Shown piece after piece: positions 10,529 to 24,331 of a stretch of DNA of 64,000 nt (positions are counted from its first letter, which is position 1; each line of letters begins with the position of its first letter). Where the stretch lies: positions 1 to 64,000 of the forward strand of contig JQNW01000006.1 of NCBI GenBank assembly GCA_000761475.1, given 5' to 3'. The notes under the pieces were generated by a model that was given only the letters and a program-made list of their open reading frames with translations, made no database searches and was not told where the DNA came from. Made by a program: the position numbers and the translations under genes. The DNA comes from Chromohalobacter israelensis. GTDB lineage: Bacteria > Pseudomonadota > Gammaproteobacteria > Pseudomonadales > Halomonadaceae.

Positions 10529-10557
10529 CTGACAGGCGTCGGAATATCCCCTAGACT
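10529..10557 (+). promoter_or_regulatory. Promoter of the nuo operon
   Basis: CTGACA (10529-10534), a 17-bp spacer and TAGACT (10552-10557) give a good sigma-70-type promoter about 115-120 bp before nuoA. No better candidate is seen in the region. Confidence 0.6.
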
Positions 10558-10677
10558 CGTAGGGACTCGCCACGCGTCGGCAGCGTGAATGGCGTGCCGG
10601 GGTCCGTGACACCTCGATGATAACGAATACCGGGATGGCGCCTTTCCCGCGCCATCCGTCGCTTGTGAGGCATGGCA

Positions 10678-11097
10678 ATGACCGACGAGGCTACTGCGCT
10701 GATCGCCCAGTATTGGGCCACGGGGCTATTCATCATAGCCGTGTTCGCCTTGTGCGCCTTGATGATCGGTGCAGCCAGCCTGCTCGGTGGCCGCAGCCGC
10801 GGCCCCAGCAAGTCCCTCCCCTTCGAATCGGGCGTTGTCGGTACCGGCAGCGCGCGCCAACGTTTTTCCGTCAAGTTCTATCTGGTCGCGATGCTGTTCG
10901 TGATCTTCGATATCGAGGCCGTTTTCCTGTTCGCCTGGGCCGTGTCGGTCCGTGAGGTGGGCTGGGAAGGCTTCGCGGGCGCCGCCGTGTTCATCTTCAT
11001 CCTGCTGGCGGGTCTGGTGTACGACAGCCGCGTCGGTGCCCTCGAGTGGGCGCCACGCAAGCGCGGCCGGTCGCCCGATATCGTGACGCAACGCTGA
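10678..11097 (+). CDS. nuoA: NADH-quinone oxidoreductase subunit A
   Basis: Membrane-arm subunit of complex I near the quinone site. The ATG at 10678 ([13 protein letters not shown], 139 residues) is preferred over the ATG at 10672 because GTGAGG lies 7 nt before it. Three membrane helices are visible: [42 protein letters not shown] and [18 protein letters not shown]. The FDIEAVFLF signature with its acidic residues is diagnostic of the family. First gene of the 13-gene nuo operon; 91 bp separate it from nuoB. Confidence 0.95.
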
Positions 11098-11188
11098 AGG
11101 TGGCGCCCCGAGGGGGCGATCACCCGCCGGCGTCGGCCGGTACGGCGCCGGATACCGATTTTCGTTTTCAGACGTTTCGAGGCGCATC

Positions 11189-11869
11189 ATGCAATATACC
11201 CTGACGCGAGCGGATCAAGAGCCGGCTCCGGATGGCGCAAGCTATCCGCTGGGGCGGCGTGAGTCCACCAGCGACCCGATGCAGGAACAAGTGCATCGCA
11301 ACGTCTTCACGGGCAAGCTGGAGGATGTGCTCAATTCCACCGTCAACTGGGGGCGCAAACACTCCCTGTGGCCGTACAATTTCGGCCTGTCGTGCTGCTA
11401 CGTGGAAATGACCACTGCCTTCACCGCACCCCACGACGTGGCGCGCTTCGGGTCCGAGGTGATTCGCGCCTCCCCGCGTCAGGCCGACTTCATGGTCATC
11501 GCCGGTACCTGCTTCATCAAGATGGCGCCGGTCATCCAGCAGCTCTACGATCAGATGCTCGAGCCCAAGTGGGTGATCTCCATGGGCTCGTGCGCCAATT
11601 CCGGGGGCATGTACGACATCTACTCGGTGGTGCAGGGCGTCGACAAGTTTCTCCCCGTCGACGTCTACGTGCCCGGCTGTCCGCCGCGCCCCGAGGCTTT
11701 CCTGCAAGGGCTGCAGCTGCTGCAGGACTCGATCCAGGAAGAGCGGCGTCCGCTTTCCTGGGTGGTCGGCGACCAGGGCGTGTACCGTGCCGACATGCCC
11801 TCGCAACGCGAGGCGAACCGCGATCGACGCATCGCTGTGACGGAGCTGCGCTCCCCGGACGAGGTGTAA
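11189..11869 (+). CDS. nuoB: NADH-quinone oxidoreductase subunit B
   Basis: Carries [4Fe-4S] cluster N2, the last electron carrier before quinone. 226 residues; ligands Cys69 and Cys70 (GLSCCYVEM), Cys135 (GSCANSGG) and Cys164 (PGCPPRPEA) are all present, each shifted by 6 from the E. coli protein. The first 40 residues are variable, the rest strongly conserved. It follows nuoA in the operon and is followed after 69 bp by the fused nuoCD gene. Confidence 0.97.
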
Positions 11870-11938
11870 GCCGTCGTTCCGAGAAGTGCTGCCATCGTCC
11901 GAAGCCGAACTCACGTTGCCGGGGAATGAAAACCGATC

Positions 11939-13717
11939 ATGAGCGCTGCCCAATCGCCCACTGCCCAACACGCGCATGCCGAGGACCCGGTGGTCCAGGC
12001 GTTGTTCGCGCGTTTCGGCCAGCACGTCTTCGTCGCACAGGCGACCCATACCGGCATGCCGGTGCTGTGGCTCGACCGCGAGTACTTGCTGGAGGTGCTG
12101 AACTTCCTGCGGGACATGCCCGAGCCCTTCGAGATGCTGTTCGACCTGCACGGCATCGACGAACGCCTGCGCAGTCATCGCGAGGATCTGCCCCCGGCGG
12201 ACTTCACGGTCTTCTACCAATTGATGTCGATCTCGCGCAATCGCGACATCATGCTCAAGGTGGCACTGTCCGAGCGCGACCTCGAGGTGCCGAGCGTGGC
12301 GGGCGTCTATCCCAACGCCAACTGGTACGAGCGCGAAGTCTGGGACATGTTCGGCATCGATTTCCGTGGCCACCCGCACCTGACACGGTTGCTGATGCCG
12401 CCCACCTGGAACGGACACCCGCTGCGCAAGGATTACCCTGCTCGCGCCACCGAATTCGATCCCTACACGCTGACCGTGGAAGGCCAGAGCACCGAGCAGG
12501 AGGCGCTGCGTTTCGATCCCGAGGCGTGGGGCATGCAGCGCCAGAGCGAGAACACGGATTACATGTTTCTCAATCTGGGGCCCAACCACCCTTCCGCGCA
12601 CGGGGCATTCCGCATCGCCCTGCAGCTCGACGGCGAGGTCGTGGTCGACTGCGTTCCCGATATCGGCTACCACCATCGCGGTGCCGAGAAGATGGCCGAG
12701 CGTCAGTCATGGCATAGCTACATTCCCTATACCGATCGCATCGACTATACCGGCGGGGTGATGAACAACCTGCCCTACGTGATGGCGGTGGAAAAGCTGG
12801 CCGGGATCGAGGTCACCGACCGGGCCAAGACCATCCGCGTGATGATGGCCGAGATGTTCCGCATCAACAGCCACCTGCTGTTTCTGGGAACCTACCTGCA
12901 GGACCTGGGCGCGATGACCCCGGTGTTCTTCACCTTCACCGACCGCCAGAAGGCCTACGAGGTCATCGAGGGCATCACCGGCTTCCGCATGCACCCGGCC
13001 TGGTACCGCATCGGCGGCACCGCACATGATTTGCCCAGGGGCTGGGACAAGCTGGTCCAGGGCTTTCTCGACTGGATGCCCAAGCGGCTCGTCGAGTACG
13101 AACGCGCGATGATGGAAAACGCCATCATCCGCGAGCGCACCAAGCAGGTGGCAGCGTTCACCACGCGCGAGGCCCTCGAGTGGGGCGTCACCGGCCCCAA
13201 CCTGCGTGCTACCGGTTGCGATTTCGACCTGCGCAAGCAGCGCCCCTATTCGGGCTACGAGAATTTCGATTTCGAGGTGCCGCTGGGCGCCAATGGCGAT
13301 GTCTTCGATCGCGGCCAGCTGCGCATCGACGAGATGCGCCAGAGCCTGCGCATCATCCAGCAGTGCGTCGACCACATGCCCGCCGGCGACTACAAGGCCG
13401 ACCATCCGCTGACCACGCCGCCGCCGCGCGAAAAGATGCTGCAGCATATCGAGACGCTGATCACCCATTTCCTGCAGGTCTCCTGGGGGCCGGTGCTCAA
13501 GCCCAACGAATCGTTGTCGATGATCGAGGCGACCAAGGGCATCAACAGCTATTACCTGACCGCGGATGGCAACACCATGAGCTATCGTACGCGTATCCGC
13601 ACGCCCAGCTTTCCGCACCTGCAGCAGATCCCGGCGGCGGTACGCGGCGCCCTGGTGCCGGATCTGATCGCTCATCTGGGCAGTATCGACTTCGTGATGG
13701 CCGACGTGGACCGCTGA
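11939..13717 (+). CDS. nuoCD: NADH-quinone oxidoreductase fused subunits C and D
   Basis: 592-residue fusion typical of enterobacteria, pseudomonads and relatives. Residues about 1-190 are the 30-kDa (NuoC) part with [19 protein letters not shown] and GHPLRKDYP. Residues about 205-592 are the 49-kDa (NuoD) part, starting [14 protein letters not shown] and containing [15 protein letters not shown], which helps form the quinone pocket next to cluster N2. No frameshift or break separates the two parts. The stop is followed after one base by the nuoE start codon, so translation is probably coupled. Confidence 0.97.
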   Translation: MSAAQSPTAQHAHAEDPVVQALFARFGQHVFVAQATHTGMPVLWLDREYLLEVLNFLRDMPEPFEMLFDLHGIDERLRSHREDLPPADFTVFYQLMSISRNRDIMLKVALSERDLEVPSVAGVYPNANWYEREVWDMFGIDFRGHPHLTRLLMPPTWNGHPLRKDYPARATEFDPYTLTVEGQSTEQEALRFDPEAWGMQRQSENTDYMFLNLGPNHPSAHGAFRIALQLDGEVVVDCVPDIGYHHRGAEKMAERQSWHSYIPYTDRIDYTGGVMNNLPYVMAVEKLAGIEVTDRAKTIRVMMAEMFRINSHLLFLGTYLQDLGAMTPVFFTFTDRQKAYEVIEGITGFRMHPAWYRIGGTAHDLPRGWDKLVQGFLDWMPKRLVEYERAMMENAIIRERTKQVAAFTTREALEWGVTGPNLRATGCDFDLRKQRPYSGYENFDFEVPLGANGDVFDRGQLRIDEMRQSLRIIQQCVDHMPAGDYKADHPLTTPPPREKMLQHIETLITHFLQVSWGPVLKPNESLSMIEATKGINSYYLTADGNTMSYRTRIRTPSFPHLQQIPAAVRGALVPDLIAHLGSIDFVMADVDR

Positions 13718-13718
13718 C

Positions 13719-14234
13719 ATGACACAGACTTCGACTTCCACCGCCACGCCCATCGCCACCGACGCTTTCGTGCTCCACGACGAGGACCGGGCGGCGATTG
13801 CCCATGAGCGCGACCACTACCCGCATCCGCAGGCGGCCAGCATCGAGGCGCTCAAGATCGTGCAGAGGCGTCATGGCTGGGTTCCGGACGCGGCCATCGA
13901 CGCCATTGCCCGTGAACTGGGCGTATCCCCCGCCAGCGTCGAGGGCGTGGCGACCTTCTATAGCTTGATCTTTCGGCAGCCGGTGGGGCGTCACGTGATC
14001 CTGCTGTGCGACAGCAGTTCCTGCTTTCTGACCGACTACGAGGCGCTGCGCGATGCCTTCTTCGAGCACCTGGGCATCGGCTTCGGACAGACCACGCCGG
14101 ATGGTCGCTTCACGCTGCTGCCGGTGTGCTGCCTGGGTGCCTGCGATCGCGGTCCGGCGTTGATGATCGGCGATGATACTCACGGGCCGGTCGCGCCCGA
14201 GGAGATCCCCACGTTGCTGGAGGCGTACGCATGA
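13719..14234 (+). CDS. nuoE: NADH-quinone oxidoreductase subunit E
   Basis: Peripheral-arm subunit with the [2Fe-2S] cluster N1a of the NADH dehydrogenase module. 171 residues; ligands Cys97 and Cys102 (LLCDSSSCF) and Cys138 and Cys142 ([10 protein letters not shown]) are all present in a thioredoxin-like C-terminal half. The N-terminal half is a helical bundle ([21 protein letters not shown]). It begins one base after the nuoCD stop and ends 16 bp before nuoF. Confidence 0.96.
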   Translation: MTQTSTSTATPIATDAFVLHDEDRAAIAHERDHYPHPQAASIEALKIVQRRHGWVPDAAIDAIARELGVSPASVEGVATFYSLIFRQPVGRHVILLCDSSSCFLTDYEALRDAFFEHLGIGFGQTTPDGRFTLLPVCCLGACDRGPALMIGDDTHGPVAPEEIPTLLEAYA

Positions 14235-14250
14235 ACTGGGAGAACGAGGC

Positions 14251-15591
14251 ATGAGCCGGATTCTGCAAGACCGTGACGAGCGCCGCCCCGAAACGCATCC
14301 GTTGACCTTTCGGCTCAACGACGACGGCACCCCGGTGATGCTCGAGGCCTACCGCGAGCAGCAAGGCTACGCCAGCGTCGAGCGGGCCTTTCGAGACCTG
14401 ACCTCGAAGACGCTGATCGAGGAGCTCAAGACCGCCAACCTGCGCGGGCGCGGCGGCGGCGGCTTCTCCGCCGGGCTCAAGTGGAGCCTGACGATGCAGG
14501 GCGAGGGCATCCCGCGGGGATACATCGTCTGCAACGCCGATGAAATGGAGCCCGGGACCTTCAAGGACCGCCTGCTGCTCGAGCAACAGCCGCATCTGCT
14601 CATCGAAGGCATGATCCTGGCCGGTTTCGCCAACAATGCCTACCAGGGCTACATCTTCATGCGCGGCGAATACGTCGATGCCGCACGCACGGTCCAGCGC
14701 GCGCTGGACGAGGCCCGTGCCGCCGGCTGGCTGGGCCGAGATGTCGCCGGCAGCGGCTGGGACTTCGACATCGCCCTGCACACCGGCGCCGGCCGCTACA
14801 TCTGCGGCGAGGAAACCGCGCTGATCAACTCGCTGGAAGGCAAGCGTGCCAACCCCCGGGCCAAGCCGCCCTTTCCGGGCCAAAGCGGGGCCTGGGGCAA
14901 GCCCACCGTGGTCAACAACGTCGAGACGCTGTGCAACGTGCCATCCATCGTGCTGCACGGCGCGGACTGGTATCAGGGGCTCTCGCAAGGCAAGAGCGGC
15001 GATGGCGGCACCAAGCTCTACGGCGTTTCCGGCAAGGTCAAGCGGCCCGGCTTGTGGGAGCTGCCGATGGGCACGCCGGCCACCGAGCTGATGGAACGGG
15101 CCGGCGGCATGCGCGAGGGGCACACGCTCAAGACCTGGCTGCCGGGCGGCGGCAGTACCGGTTTCCTGCTGCCCGAACACCTCGAGCTGGCGCTGGATTT
15201 CGACACCATCGGCAATGCCGGCAGTCGCCTGGGCACGGGGCTCATCGCCGTGGTGGCCGACGATCAGAGCGTGGTGTCGTTGACGCGCAACCTGGAAGAG
15301 TTCTTCGCTCGCGAATCCTGTGGCTGGTGCACGCCGTGCCGCGATGGCCTGCCCTGGAGCGTCAAGCTCCTGCAGGCGCTGGAAGCCGGCGAGGGCGAGC
15401 GCGGCGATATCGACTTGCTGGAGTCGCTGGCCGTGGACCTGGGCCCGGGGCGGACCTTCTGCGCCCATGCGCCGGGCGCGGCGATGCCGCTGGCGTCGGC
15501 GATCCACTATTTCCGCGAGGAATTCGAGCGTGGCGTCACGCGCGGCCAGGGCGTCGCGCATGCCGATCCGATCCCGGTGGGTAGCGTATGA
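14251..15591 (+). CDS. nuoF: NADH-quinone oxidoreductase subunit F
   Basis: Binds NADH and FMN and holds [4Fe-4S] cluster N3. 446 residues from the ATG at 14251 ([10 protein letters not shown]), behind ACGAGG. Motifs are [15 protein letters not shown] (nucleotide/FMN loop), [26 protein letters not shown], and the cluster ligands in [12 protein letters not shown] plus the Cys of [10 protein letters not shown]. An earlier in-frame start overlapping nuoE exists but has no conserved residues. Part of the N module with nuoE and nuoG. Confidence 0.96.
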   Translation: MSRILQDRDERRPETHPLTFRLNDDGTPVMLEAYREQQGYASVERAFRDLTSKTLIEELKTANLRGRGGGGFSAGLKWSLTMQGEGIPRGYIVCNADEMEPGTFKDRLLLEQQPHLLIEGMILAGFANNAYQGYIFMRGEYVDAARTVQRALDEARAAGWLGRDVAGSGWDFDIALHTGAGRYICGEETALINSLEGKRANPRAKPPFPGQSGAWGKPTVVNNVETLCNVPSIVLHGADWYQGLSQGKSGDGGTKLYGVSGKVKRPGLWELPMGTPATELMERAGGMREGHTLKTWLPGGGSTGFLLPEHLELALDFDTIGNAGSRLGTGLIAVVADDQSVVSLTRNLEEFFARESCGWCTPCRDGLPWSVKLLQALEAGEGERGDIDLLESLAVDLGPGRTFCAHAPGAAMPLASAIHYFREEFERGVTRGQGVAHADPIPVGSV

Positions 15592-15625
15592 ACGAGGGCA
15601 CGATGACGACGGGCGAGGAGCGATA

Positions 15626-18388
15626 ATGGCAACGATTCACGTGGATGGCCGGGACTACGAAGTCGACGGCGCCGACAACCTGCTGCACGCTTGCCTGTCG
15701 CTGGGGCTGGATATTCCGTATTTCTGCTGGCATCCGGCGATGGGCAGCGTGGGTGCCTGCCGCCAGTGCGCGGTCAAGCAGTACAAGAACGCCGATGACA
15801 CGCAGGGCATGCTGGTGATGTCGTGCATGGCGCCGGTGCAGGACGATGCCTATATCTCCATCGAGGATGAGGAAGCCAAGGCGTTTCGTGCCAACGTCAT
15901 CGAATGGTTGATGATCAATCACCCGCACGACTGCCCGGTCTGCGAGGAAGGCGGTCACTGCCACCTGCAGGACATGACGGTGATGACCGGCCACGACAGC
16001 CGCCGTTACCGCTTTCGCAAGCGTACCCACAAGAACCAGGACCTAGGGCCGTTCATCGCTCACGAGATGAACCGCTGCATTACCTGCTATCGCTGCGTGC
16101 GCTTCTACCAGGATTACGCCGGTGGCGGCGATCTGGGCGCCTTCGGGGCGCACGACAACATCTACTTCGGGCGTTTTCAGGAGGGCACGCTGGAAAGCCC
16201 GTTTTCCGGCAACCTCACCGAGGTATGCCCCACCGGGGTATTCACCGATCAGACCCACTCCGAACATTACACCCGCAAATGGGACCTGCAGTTCGCGCCC
16301 AGCGTCTGTCATCAGTGCGCGGTGGGCTGCAACATCAGCCCCGGCGAGCGTTACGGCGACATTCGGCGTATCGAGAACCGCTACCACGGCGACGTGAACC
16401 ATTATTTCCTGTGTGATCGCGGACGCTTCGGCTACGGCTACGTGAACCGCGAGGACCGCCCCCGAGTGCCGGAGTGGCGCGAACGCCAGCGCGTCGATGC
16501 GGGGCCCGGCGCGGCCGGCGTGGTGGGCGGTACCATCAGCCTGGAAATCGACGATGCCCTGGATCGTGCCGCCGACGGGCTGCGCAGCGCACGGCGCGTG
16601 ATCGGTATCGGATCGCCACGGGCGAGCCTGGAAAGCAACCACATGCTGCGCACCCTGGTGGGCGACGAGAACTTCTCCACCGGCATCGATGCCCGCGAAC
16701 TCGAGCTGCTGGTGCGGATGAGCGAACTCAACACCCGTTGCGGCCTGCCGTCTCCCAGCCTGCGCGAGATCGAGGCCTGCGACGCCGTGCTGGTGCTCGG
16801 CGAGGACCTGCTGCAGAGCGCCGCGCGCATGGCGCTCGCCGTGCGTCAGGCGATCAACGCGCGTGGCGACGCGCTGGCTGCCGAGCGTGGCATCCCGACC
16901 TGGAATGCCGAGGCGGTCAAGACCCTGGCCCAGGAGGCGCATCATCCGCTGTTTCTGGCCACGCCGGAGGCCACCGGCCTGGACGAGCTGGCGGAGAGGA
17001 CGCTGCACGCGGCACCGGACGACATCGCGCGACTGGGGTTCGCGGTGGCGCATTGTCTCGACGCCGAGGCGCCCGCGCCCGAAGCCCTGGATGACGTGAC
17101 CTGGGCGTTGGCGCGGCGCATCGGCGAGGCCCTGCTCGCGGCCGAGCGGCCGTTGGTGATCGCCGGCGGCTCGCTGGGGTCGCCGGCGGTTCTCGAAGCG
17201 GCCGGCAACGTGGCGCGTGCGCTGGCGCGCCGTGCCCAGGCGGGGGCACTGTCGCTGGTGCGTCGCGAGGCCAACAGTACCGGGTTGGCCCTGCTCGGCG
17301 GACAGTCGCTGGAATGGGCTCTGGATCTTTTGGCCAATGGCGATGCCGATGGCGTGGTGGTTCTCGAGAACGATCTTTACACGCGTGCCGCCGCCGCTCG
17401 GGTGAATCCCGCCTTGCAGCGCGCCGACTGCGTGGTGGTGCTCGACCATCAGCGGACCGCGACCTGGGAAAAAGCGGACATCGGCCTGCCGGCGGCCAGC
17501 TTCGCCGAGAGCGATGGCACCCTGGTCAGCCTGGAGGGGCGGGCCCAGCGTTTCTATCAGGTCTTCGAGCCCAGTTACATCCGTCCGGAGACACGGATTC
17601 GCGAAAGCTGGCGCTGGCTCAACGCGCTCAAGGCCAGCGTCGAGCGCCAGCCGGTGACGCCGCTCACGCTGGATGAGGTGACGCGCGAGGTGGCCGCCAC
17701 GCATTCGGTGCTGGCGCCGGTCGGCGACGCGGGGCTGAGCGCGGCCTATCGCGTGCACGGGCTGCGTCTGGCGCGCGAGCCCCACCGTTACAGCGGTCGC
17801 ACCGCGATGCGCGCCAACCTCGATGTCAGCGAGCCGCGCGTTCCGCAGGACCCCGACACGCCGTTCGCGTTTTCCATGGAAGGTTACGCGGGCTATGACG
17901 AGCCACGCCGCGAAGTGGCCTTTGCCTGGGCGCCGGGATGGAACTCACCACAGGCCTGGAACAAGTTTCAGGACGAGGTCGGCGGCCACCTGCGCGCGGG
18001 GGACCCGGGCGTACGGCTGCTGGCGCCGCTGCCCGGCGATTATGATTACGTACGCGACCTGCCGGCGGCCTTCGCCCCGCGTGACGAGCAGTGGCTGGCG
18101 GTACCCCAGCCACGCCTGTTCGGTGGCGAGGAAACCTCGGCACGCGCCGAGCCGATCCAGGCGCGGATGGACGCGACGCGTTTCACGCTGTCGGCGCGTA
18201 CCGCCGAGCGGCTGCGCCTGACGCCCGATGCAGCGATGACGCTGATCCTCGGCGAACGGCGCCTCACGTTGCCCGTCACGATCAGCGCGACGTGGCCTGA
18301 CGGCACCGTCGGTGTGCCGAGCCAGGCCGGTCTGCCCCTGGCCGCACCCGAGTGGGCACGGCTCGAGGCCGGGGAGGTGAGTGCATGA
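15626..18388 (+). CDS. nuoG: NADH-quinone oxidoreductase subunit G
   Basis: Largest peripheral subunit, 920 residues, carrying several iron-sulfur clusters. The start is the ATG at 15626 ([15 protein letters not shown]). In order: a [2Fe-2S] ferredoxin domain with [17 protein letters not shown]; the His-Cys site [17 protein letters not shown]; the N4 motif [11 protein letters not shown] with CPTGVFTD; and the extra N7 site [17 protein letters not shown], found in only some bacteria including E. coli. From about 230 on it is a degenerate molybdopterin oxidoreductase domain with no sign of metal cofactor binding. The stop overlaps the nuoH start (ATGA). Confidence 0.96.
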   Translation: MATIHVDGRDYEVDGADNLLHACLSLGLDIPYFCWHPAMGSVGACRQCAVKQYKNADDTQGMLVMSCMAPVQDDAYISIEDEEAKAFRANVIEWLMINHPHDCPVCEEGGHCHLQDMTVMTGHDSRRYRFRKRTHKNQDLGPFIAHEMNRCITCYRCVRFYQDYAGGGDLGAFGAHDNIYFGRFQEGTLESPFSGNLTEVCPTGVFTDQTHSEHYTRKWDLQFAPSVCHQCAVGCNISPGERYGDIRRIENRYHGDVNHYFLCDRGRFGYGYVNREDRPRVPEWRERQRVDAGPGAAGVVGGTISLEIDDALDRAADGLRSARRVIGIGSPRASLESNHMLRTLVGDENFSTGIDARELELLVRMSELNTRCGLPSPSLREIEACDAVLVLGEDLLQSAARMALAVRQAINARGDALAAERGIPTWNAEAVKTLAQEAHHPLFLATPEATGLDELAERTLHAAPDDIARLGFAVAHCLDAEAPAPEALDDVTWALARRIGEALLAAERPLVIAGGSLGSPAVLEAAGNVARALARRAQAGALSLVRREANSTGLALLGGQSLEWALDLLANGDADGVVVLENDLYTRAAAARVNPALQRADCVVVLDHQRTATWEKADIGLPAASFAESDGTLVSLEGRAQRFYQVFEPSYIRPETRIRESWRWLNALKASVERQPVTPLTLDEVTREVAATHSVLAPVGDAGLSAAYRVHGLRLAREPHRYSGRTAMRANLDVSEPRVPQDPDTPFAFSMEGYAGYDEPRREVAFAWAPGWNSPQAWNKFQDEVGGHLRAGDPGVRLLAPLPGDYDYVRDLPAAFAPRDEQWLAVPQPRLFGGEETSARAEPIQARMDATRFTLSARTAERLRLTPDAAMTLILGERRLTLPVTISATWPDGTVGVPSQAGLPLAAPEWARLEAGEVSA

Positions 18389-19371
18389 GCTGGTGGACGC
18401 CTCAAGTCGCCGCGATCGCGTTCGCGTTGTTCCAGGCGGTGGTGATCCTGCTGGCCGCCGTGGGCGCGGCAGCGTTGCTGACCATGGTGGAACGACGCCT
18501 GCTGGGGCTCTGGCAGGACCGTCACGGCCCCAACCGCGTGGGGCCTTTCGGTGTGCTGCAGATCGTCGCCGACATGCTCAAGATCGTCTTCAAAGAAGAC
18601 TGGATCCCTCCCTTTGCCGACCGCGGGCTCTTCGTGCTGGCGCCGGCCATCGCCATGGCCTCGCTGTTGCTGAGCTTCATGGTCATTCCCATCACGCCCA
18701 GCTGGGGCGTGGCGGACCTGCACATCGGCTTGCTGTTCTTCTTCGCCATGGCGGGCATCAACGTCTATGCGGTGCTCTTCGCCGGGTGGTCGAGCGGCAA
18801 CAAGTACGCCCTGCTGGGGGCAATGCGCGCTTCCGCCCAGACATTGTCCTACGAAGTCTTCATGGGGCTGTCGCTGATGGGCGTGGTGGCCATGGCCGGC
18901 TCGTTCAACATGCGCGAGATCGTAGCCGCCCAGGAGACGCTATGGTTCATCGTGCCGCAATTCTTCGGCTTCTGTACCTTCCTAGTCGCGGGGATCGCCG
19001 TGACCCACCGGCATCCGTTCGATCAGCCCGAGGCCGAGCAGGAGCTCGCCGACGGCTATCACATCGAATACTCGGGCATGAAGTGGGGCATGTTCTTCGT
19101 CGGCGAGTATGTGGGCATCGTGCTGGTGTCGGCGCTGATGGTGACCCTGTTCCTGGGGGGCTGGCACGGGCCCTGGCTGCCGCCCATCGTGTGGTTCTTG
19201 CTCAAGACCGCCGTGTTCGTGGGGTTCTTCATATTGCTGCGCGCGGCCTTGCCCCGACCTCGTTACGATGCGGTGATGAGCTTCGGGTGGAAAGTCTGTC
19301 TGCCGTTGACCCTGATCAATTTGCTGGTGACCGGTGCGCTGATCCTGATATTCAGCCCCGCCGGTGGCTGA
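18385..19371 (+). CDS. nuoH: NADH-quinone oxidoreductase subunit H
   Basis: Membrane subunit that forms the roof and entry of the quinone tunnel. 328 residues from the ATG at 18385 ([13 protein letters not shown]), overlapping the nuoG stop by 4 bp. About eight helices are visible, with the conserved loops [21 protein letters not shown] and [23 protein letters not shown], whose acidic residues are important for coupling. Length matches E. coli NuoH (325). Confidence 0.96.
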   Translation: MSWWTPQVAAIAFALFQAVVILLAAVGAAALLTMVERRLLGLWQDRHGPNRVGPFGVLQIVADMLKIVFKEDWIPPFADRGLFVLAPAIAMASLLLSFMVIPITPSWGVADLHIGLLFFFAMAGINVYAVLFAGWSSGNKYALLGAMRASAQTLSYEVFMGLSLMGVVAMAGSFNMREIVAAQETLWFIVPQFFGFCTFLVAGIAVTHRHPFDQPEAEQELADGYHIEYSGMKWGMFFVGEYVGIVLVSALMVTLFLGGWHGPWLPPIVWFLLKTAVFVGFFILLRAALPRPRYDAVMSFGWKVCLPLTLINLLVTGALILIFSPAGG

Positions 19372-19396
19372 GCGTCGAGACCTGAAGGAGACCGTG

Positions 19397-19936
19397 ATGA
19401 TCAAATCGCTGCTCGAGGGAACCTGGTCGCAGTTGCGGACACTCGGCATGGTCTTCATGCATGCCTTTCGCAAGCGCGAGACCCTGCAGTATCCGGAGGA
19501 GCCGGTCTACCTGTCGCCGCGCTACCGCGGCCGCATCGTCCTGACCCGCGATCCCGATGGCGAAGAGCGTTGCGTGGCCTGCAACCTGTGCGCGGTGGCA
19601 TGCCCGGTGGCGTGCATCTCGCTGCAGAAAGGCGAACGCGACGATGGCCGCTGGTACCCGGAGTTCTTCCGTATCAACTTCTCGCGTTGCATATTCTGCG
19701 GCCTGTGCGAGGAAGCCTGCCCGACCTCGGCCATTCAGCTCACCCCGGACTTCGAGATGAGCGAGTATCGGCGTCAGGAACTGGTCTATGAGAAGGACGA
19801 CCTGCTGATCTCGGGGCCGGGCAAGGACCACAACTACAACTTCTATCGCGTGGCGGGGCTGTCGATCGCCGGCAAGGGCAAGGGGGAAGCCCAGAACGAA
19901 GCCGAGCCGATCGACGTCAAGTCGTTGATGCCCTGA
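19397..19936 (+). CDS. nuoI: NADH-quinone oxidoreductase subunit I
   Basis: Ferredoxin-like subunit with two [4Fe-4S] clusters (N6a and N6b) that passes electrons to NuoB. 179 residues from the ATG at 19397 ([10 protein letters not shown]), chosen for AAGGAG at 19385-19390. Both cluster motifs are intact: [16 protein letters not shown] and [16 protein letters not shown]. An upstream in-frame start would overlap nuoH without conserved residues. It lies 25 bp after nuoH. Confidence 0.96.
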   Translation: MIKSLLEGTWSQLRTLGMVFMHAFRKRETLQYPEEPVYLSPRYRGRIVLTRDPDGEERCVACNLCAVACPVACISLQKGERDDGRWYPEFFRINFSRCIFCGLCEEACPTSAIQLTPDFEMSEYRRQELVYEKDDLLISGPGKDHNYNFYRVAGLSIAGKGKGEAQNEAEPIDVKSLMP

Positions 19937-19954
19937 CGAGGATAGGGAGACTCC

Positions 19955-20566
19955 ATGGAAATCGCGTTTTATCTCAGCGCCGTGGTTGCCGTGCTGGCGA
20001 CGCTCGGGGTGATCACCGGCACGCACCCGGTGCACGCCCTGCTGTACCTGATCGTCTCGCTGATCGCGGTAGCGCTGGTGTTCTTTGCGCTGGGCGCGCC
20101 GTTCGCCGGGGCACTGGAGGTCATCGTTTACGCCGGGGCGATCATGGTGCTGTTCGTGTTCGTGGTGATGATGCTCAACCTGGGCGAGTCGACGGCACAG
20201 CAAGAACGCGCCTGGCTGCGTCCGCGCACCTGGCTGGGGCCGGCGGTGCTCAGTAGCGTGTTGCTGCTGGTGCTGCTGACCAGCTTGATCGGCGCCGACG
20301 TGGGCGGACGCATCCATGGCGATACCTTGACCGCCAAGGCGGTGGGGACGCTGCTGTTCGGACCTTATCTGGTCGTCGTCGAGCTAGCCGCGATGCTGCT
20401 GCTGGCGGCGCTGGTGGCGGCCTCCCATCTGGGGCGCAGCGAAGCCCACGATGAAGCGGGCGCGGTCCGCCATGTGCCGGGCACGCGTACCGCCGACGGT
20501 CGAGGACGCGCCGCCAGCGAACGCGCGACCGGGGACGCGGCATCGAGCAAGGAGAGCGAACGATGA
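19955..20566 (+). CDS. nuoJ: NADH-quinone oxidoreductase subunit J
   Basis: Membrane subunit involved in proton coupling. 203 residues, five predicted helices; the conserved third helix reads [20 protein letters not shown], with the region where complex I shows its helix-to-pi-bulge switch. The last about 40 residues (after [14 protein letters not shown]) are hydrophilic and poorly conserved. AGGGAG precedes the start; the stop overlaps nuoK by 4 bp. Confidence 0.95.
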   Translation: MEIAFYLSAVVAVLATLGVITGTHPVHALLYLIVSLIAVALVFFALGAPFAGALEVIVYAGAIMVLFVFVVMMLNLGESTAQQERAWLRPRTWLGPAVLSSVLLLVLLTSLIGADVGGRIHGDTLTAKAVGTLLFGPYLVVVELAAMLLLAALVAASHLGRSEAHDEAGAVRHVPGTRTADGRGRAASERATGDAASSKESER

Positions 20567-20867
20567 ATGGCATTCCCATGGAGCATGGCTTGATCCTGGC
20601 GTCGATCCTCTTCGCGCTGGGCCTGGTGGGGCTGATGATGCGCCGTAACATGCTGTTCGTGCTGATGAGCCTGGAAATCATGATGAATTCGGCGGGGCTG
20701 GCCTTCATCGTGGCCGGTACGCGCTGGGGGCAGCCCGACGGCCAGGTGATGTTCCTGCTGGTCATCACCCTGGCGGCGGCCGAGGCCAGCGTGGGGCTGG
20801 CGCTGTTGTTGCAGCTCTATCGGCGGTTCAAGACTCTGGATATCGATGCGGCGAGCAGGTTGCGCGG

Positions 20868-20871
<4 letters not shown>
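20563..20871 (+). CDS. nuoK: NADH-quinone oxidoreductase subunit K
   Basis: Small antiporter-related membrane subunit, 102 residues with three helices. [20 protein letters not shown] matches the family N terminus. The functionally important glutamates are present in SLEIMMNS (helix 2) and [12 protein letters not shown] (helix 3). It overlaps nuoJ and nuoL by 4 bp each, so translation is tightly coupled. Confidence 0.96.
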
Positions 20872-22721
<1,850 letters not shown>

Positions 22722-22789
22722 GCGATGTACGACACGACGAAACGACCGGGTGGCGGTCATACCGGGCAAGCTGAGGGGGCGCGGCGCTG

Positions 22790-24331
22790 ATGATTCTGGT
22801 CTGGTTGATTCTGATCCCCTTCATCGGCGGCCTGCTGTGCTGGCAAGCCGAACGTCTCGGTGAACAGCCGCCGCGCTGGATCGCCCTGGGCACCATGCTG
22901 CTCGAACTGGCGTTGGTGCTGGGCGTCTGGTGGCAAGGCGATTTCGCCCTGAACACGGCGCAGGGTGCCGCGGCCTGGGCTATCGAATGGCGCGCGGACT
23001 GGATTCCGCGCTTCGGCATCGAGGTGCATCTGGCGCTGGATGGCCTGTCGCTGATCATGATCGCGCTCACCGGGTTGCTCGGGGTACTGGCGGTGGTGTG
23101 CTCGTGGCACGAGATCGCCCGGCGGATCGGCTTTTTCCACCTCAACCTGCTGTGGATCCTGGGCGGGGTGGTCGGCGTCTTCCTCGCCATCGATCTGTTC
23201 CTGTTCTTCTTCTTCTGGGAAATGATGCTGGTGCCGATGTACTTCCTCATCGCGCTATGGGGGCACAGCGGTTCCACGGGCAATACGCGCATCCAGGCGG
23301 CGACGAAGTTCTTCATCTATACCCAGGCCAGCGGCTTGTTGATGCTGGTCGCGATCCTCGGGCTGGTGTTCGCGCACCATGCGGCGACCGGAGAGTACAG
23401 CTTCAGTTACGAAGCCCTGCGGCATACCGCGCAGAACGAACTCTCCGACGGCATGGCGTGGTGGCTGATGCTGGGGTTCTTCATCGCCTTCGCGGTCAAG
23501 ATGCCGGTGGTGCCGCTGCACGGCTGGCTGCCCGATGCTCACGCCCAGGCGCCTACCGCCGGGAGCGTCGATCTGGCGGGGATCCTGCTCAAGACCGCCG
23601 CGTACGGCATGCTGCGCTTCGCCTTGCCGCTGTTTCCCGAAGCCTCCCAGGCGTTCGCGCCGGTCGCCATGGGGCTGGGGATCCTGGGCATCTTCTACGG
23701 GGCGATTCTCGCCTGCGGTCAGCATGATCTGAAACGCTTGATCGCCTATTCGAGCATTTCGCACATGGGCTTCGTGCTCATCGGCATCTACAGCGGTACC
23801 GAGCTGGCGCTGCAGGGCGTGGTGGTGCTGATGGTCGCGCACGCCTTTTCGGCCTCGGGGCTGTTCATTCTCAGTGGCCAGCTCTACGAACGCCTGCATA
23901 CGCGCGACATGCGCCTGATGGGCGGTCTCTGGGGACGCATCAAGGGCCTGCCCGGCTTCGCGCTGTGCTTCGTGGCGGCCTCGATGGGCATGCCGGGGAC
24001 CGCCAATTTCGTCGGCGAGTTCCTGGTCTTGTTCGGCAGTTTCGAGGCCTGGCCCTGGGTGGTCGTGATCGCGAGCGTGGGCTTCGTTCTGGCGGCGATC
24101 TATTCGTTGTTCATCATGCAGCGCGTCTACTTCGGCCCGGCCAAGGAGGAAACCCCGCTGGGCGGACTCGACCGCCGCGAAGGCATGATGATGCTCGGTC
24201 TGCTGGCCCTGGTCCTCTGGGTGGGGCTCTATCCGGCACCGTTGCTGAGCACGTCGGAGGCGGCGATGCAGAACGTCGAACGCATCATGACGCTGGAACA
24301 AACGCCTGCCATGTCTGAGGAGACGCCATGA
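22790..24331 (+). CDS. nuoM: NADH-quinone oxidoreductase subunit M
   Basis: Antiporter-like proton-pumping subunit, 513 residues, about 14 helices. Conserved motifs are [20 protein letters not shown] (key glutamate in the WEM motif), [20 protein letters not shown] (key lysine) and [17 protein letters not shown]. It overlaps nuoN by 4 bp (ATGA). Confidence 0.96.
   Translation: MILVWLILIPFIGGLLCWQAERLGEQPPRWIALGTMLLELALVLGVWWQGDFALNTAQGAAAWAIEWRADWIPRFGIEVHLALDGLSLIMIALTGLLGVLAVVCSWHEIARRIGFFHLNLLWILGGVVGVFLAIDLFLFFFFWEMMLVPMYFLIALWGHSGSTGNTRIQAATKFFIYTQASGLLMLVAILGLVFAHHAATGEYSFSYEALRHTAQNELSDGMAWWLMLGFFIAFAVKMPVVPLHGWLPDAHAQAPTAGSVDLAGILLKTAAYGMLRFALPLFPEASQAFAPVAMGLGILGIFYGAILACGQHDLKRLIAYSSISHMGFVLIGIYSGTELALQGVVVLMVAHAFSASGLFILSGQLYERLHTRDMRLMGGLWGRIKGLPGFALCFVAASMGMPGTANFVGEFLVLFGSFEAWPWVVVIASVGFVLAAIYSLFIMQRVYFGPAKEETPLGGLDRREGMMMLGLLALVLWVGLYPAPLLSTSEAAMQNVERIMTLEQTPAMSEETP

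Noticed and set aside
16043-17785. Long open frame antisense to nuoG
   Set aside because: nuoG has every iron-sulfur motif in the sense frame; the antisense product is Gln/His/Arg-rich and unlike a real protein.
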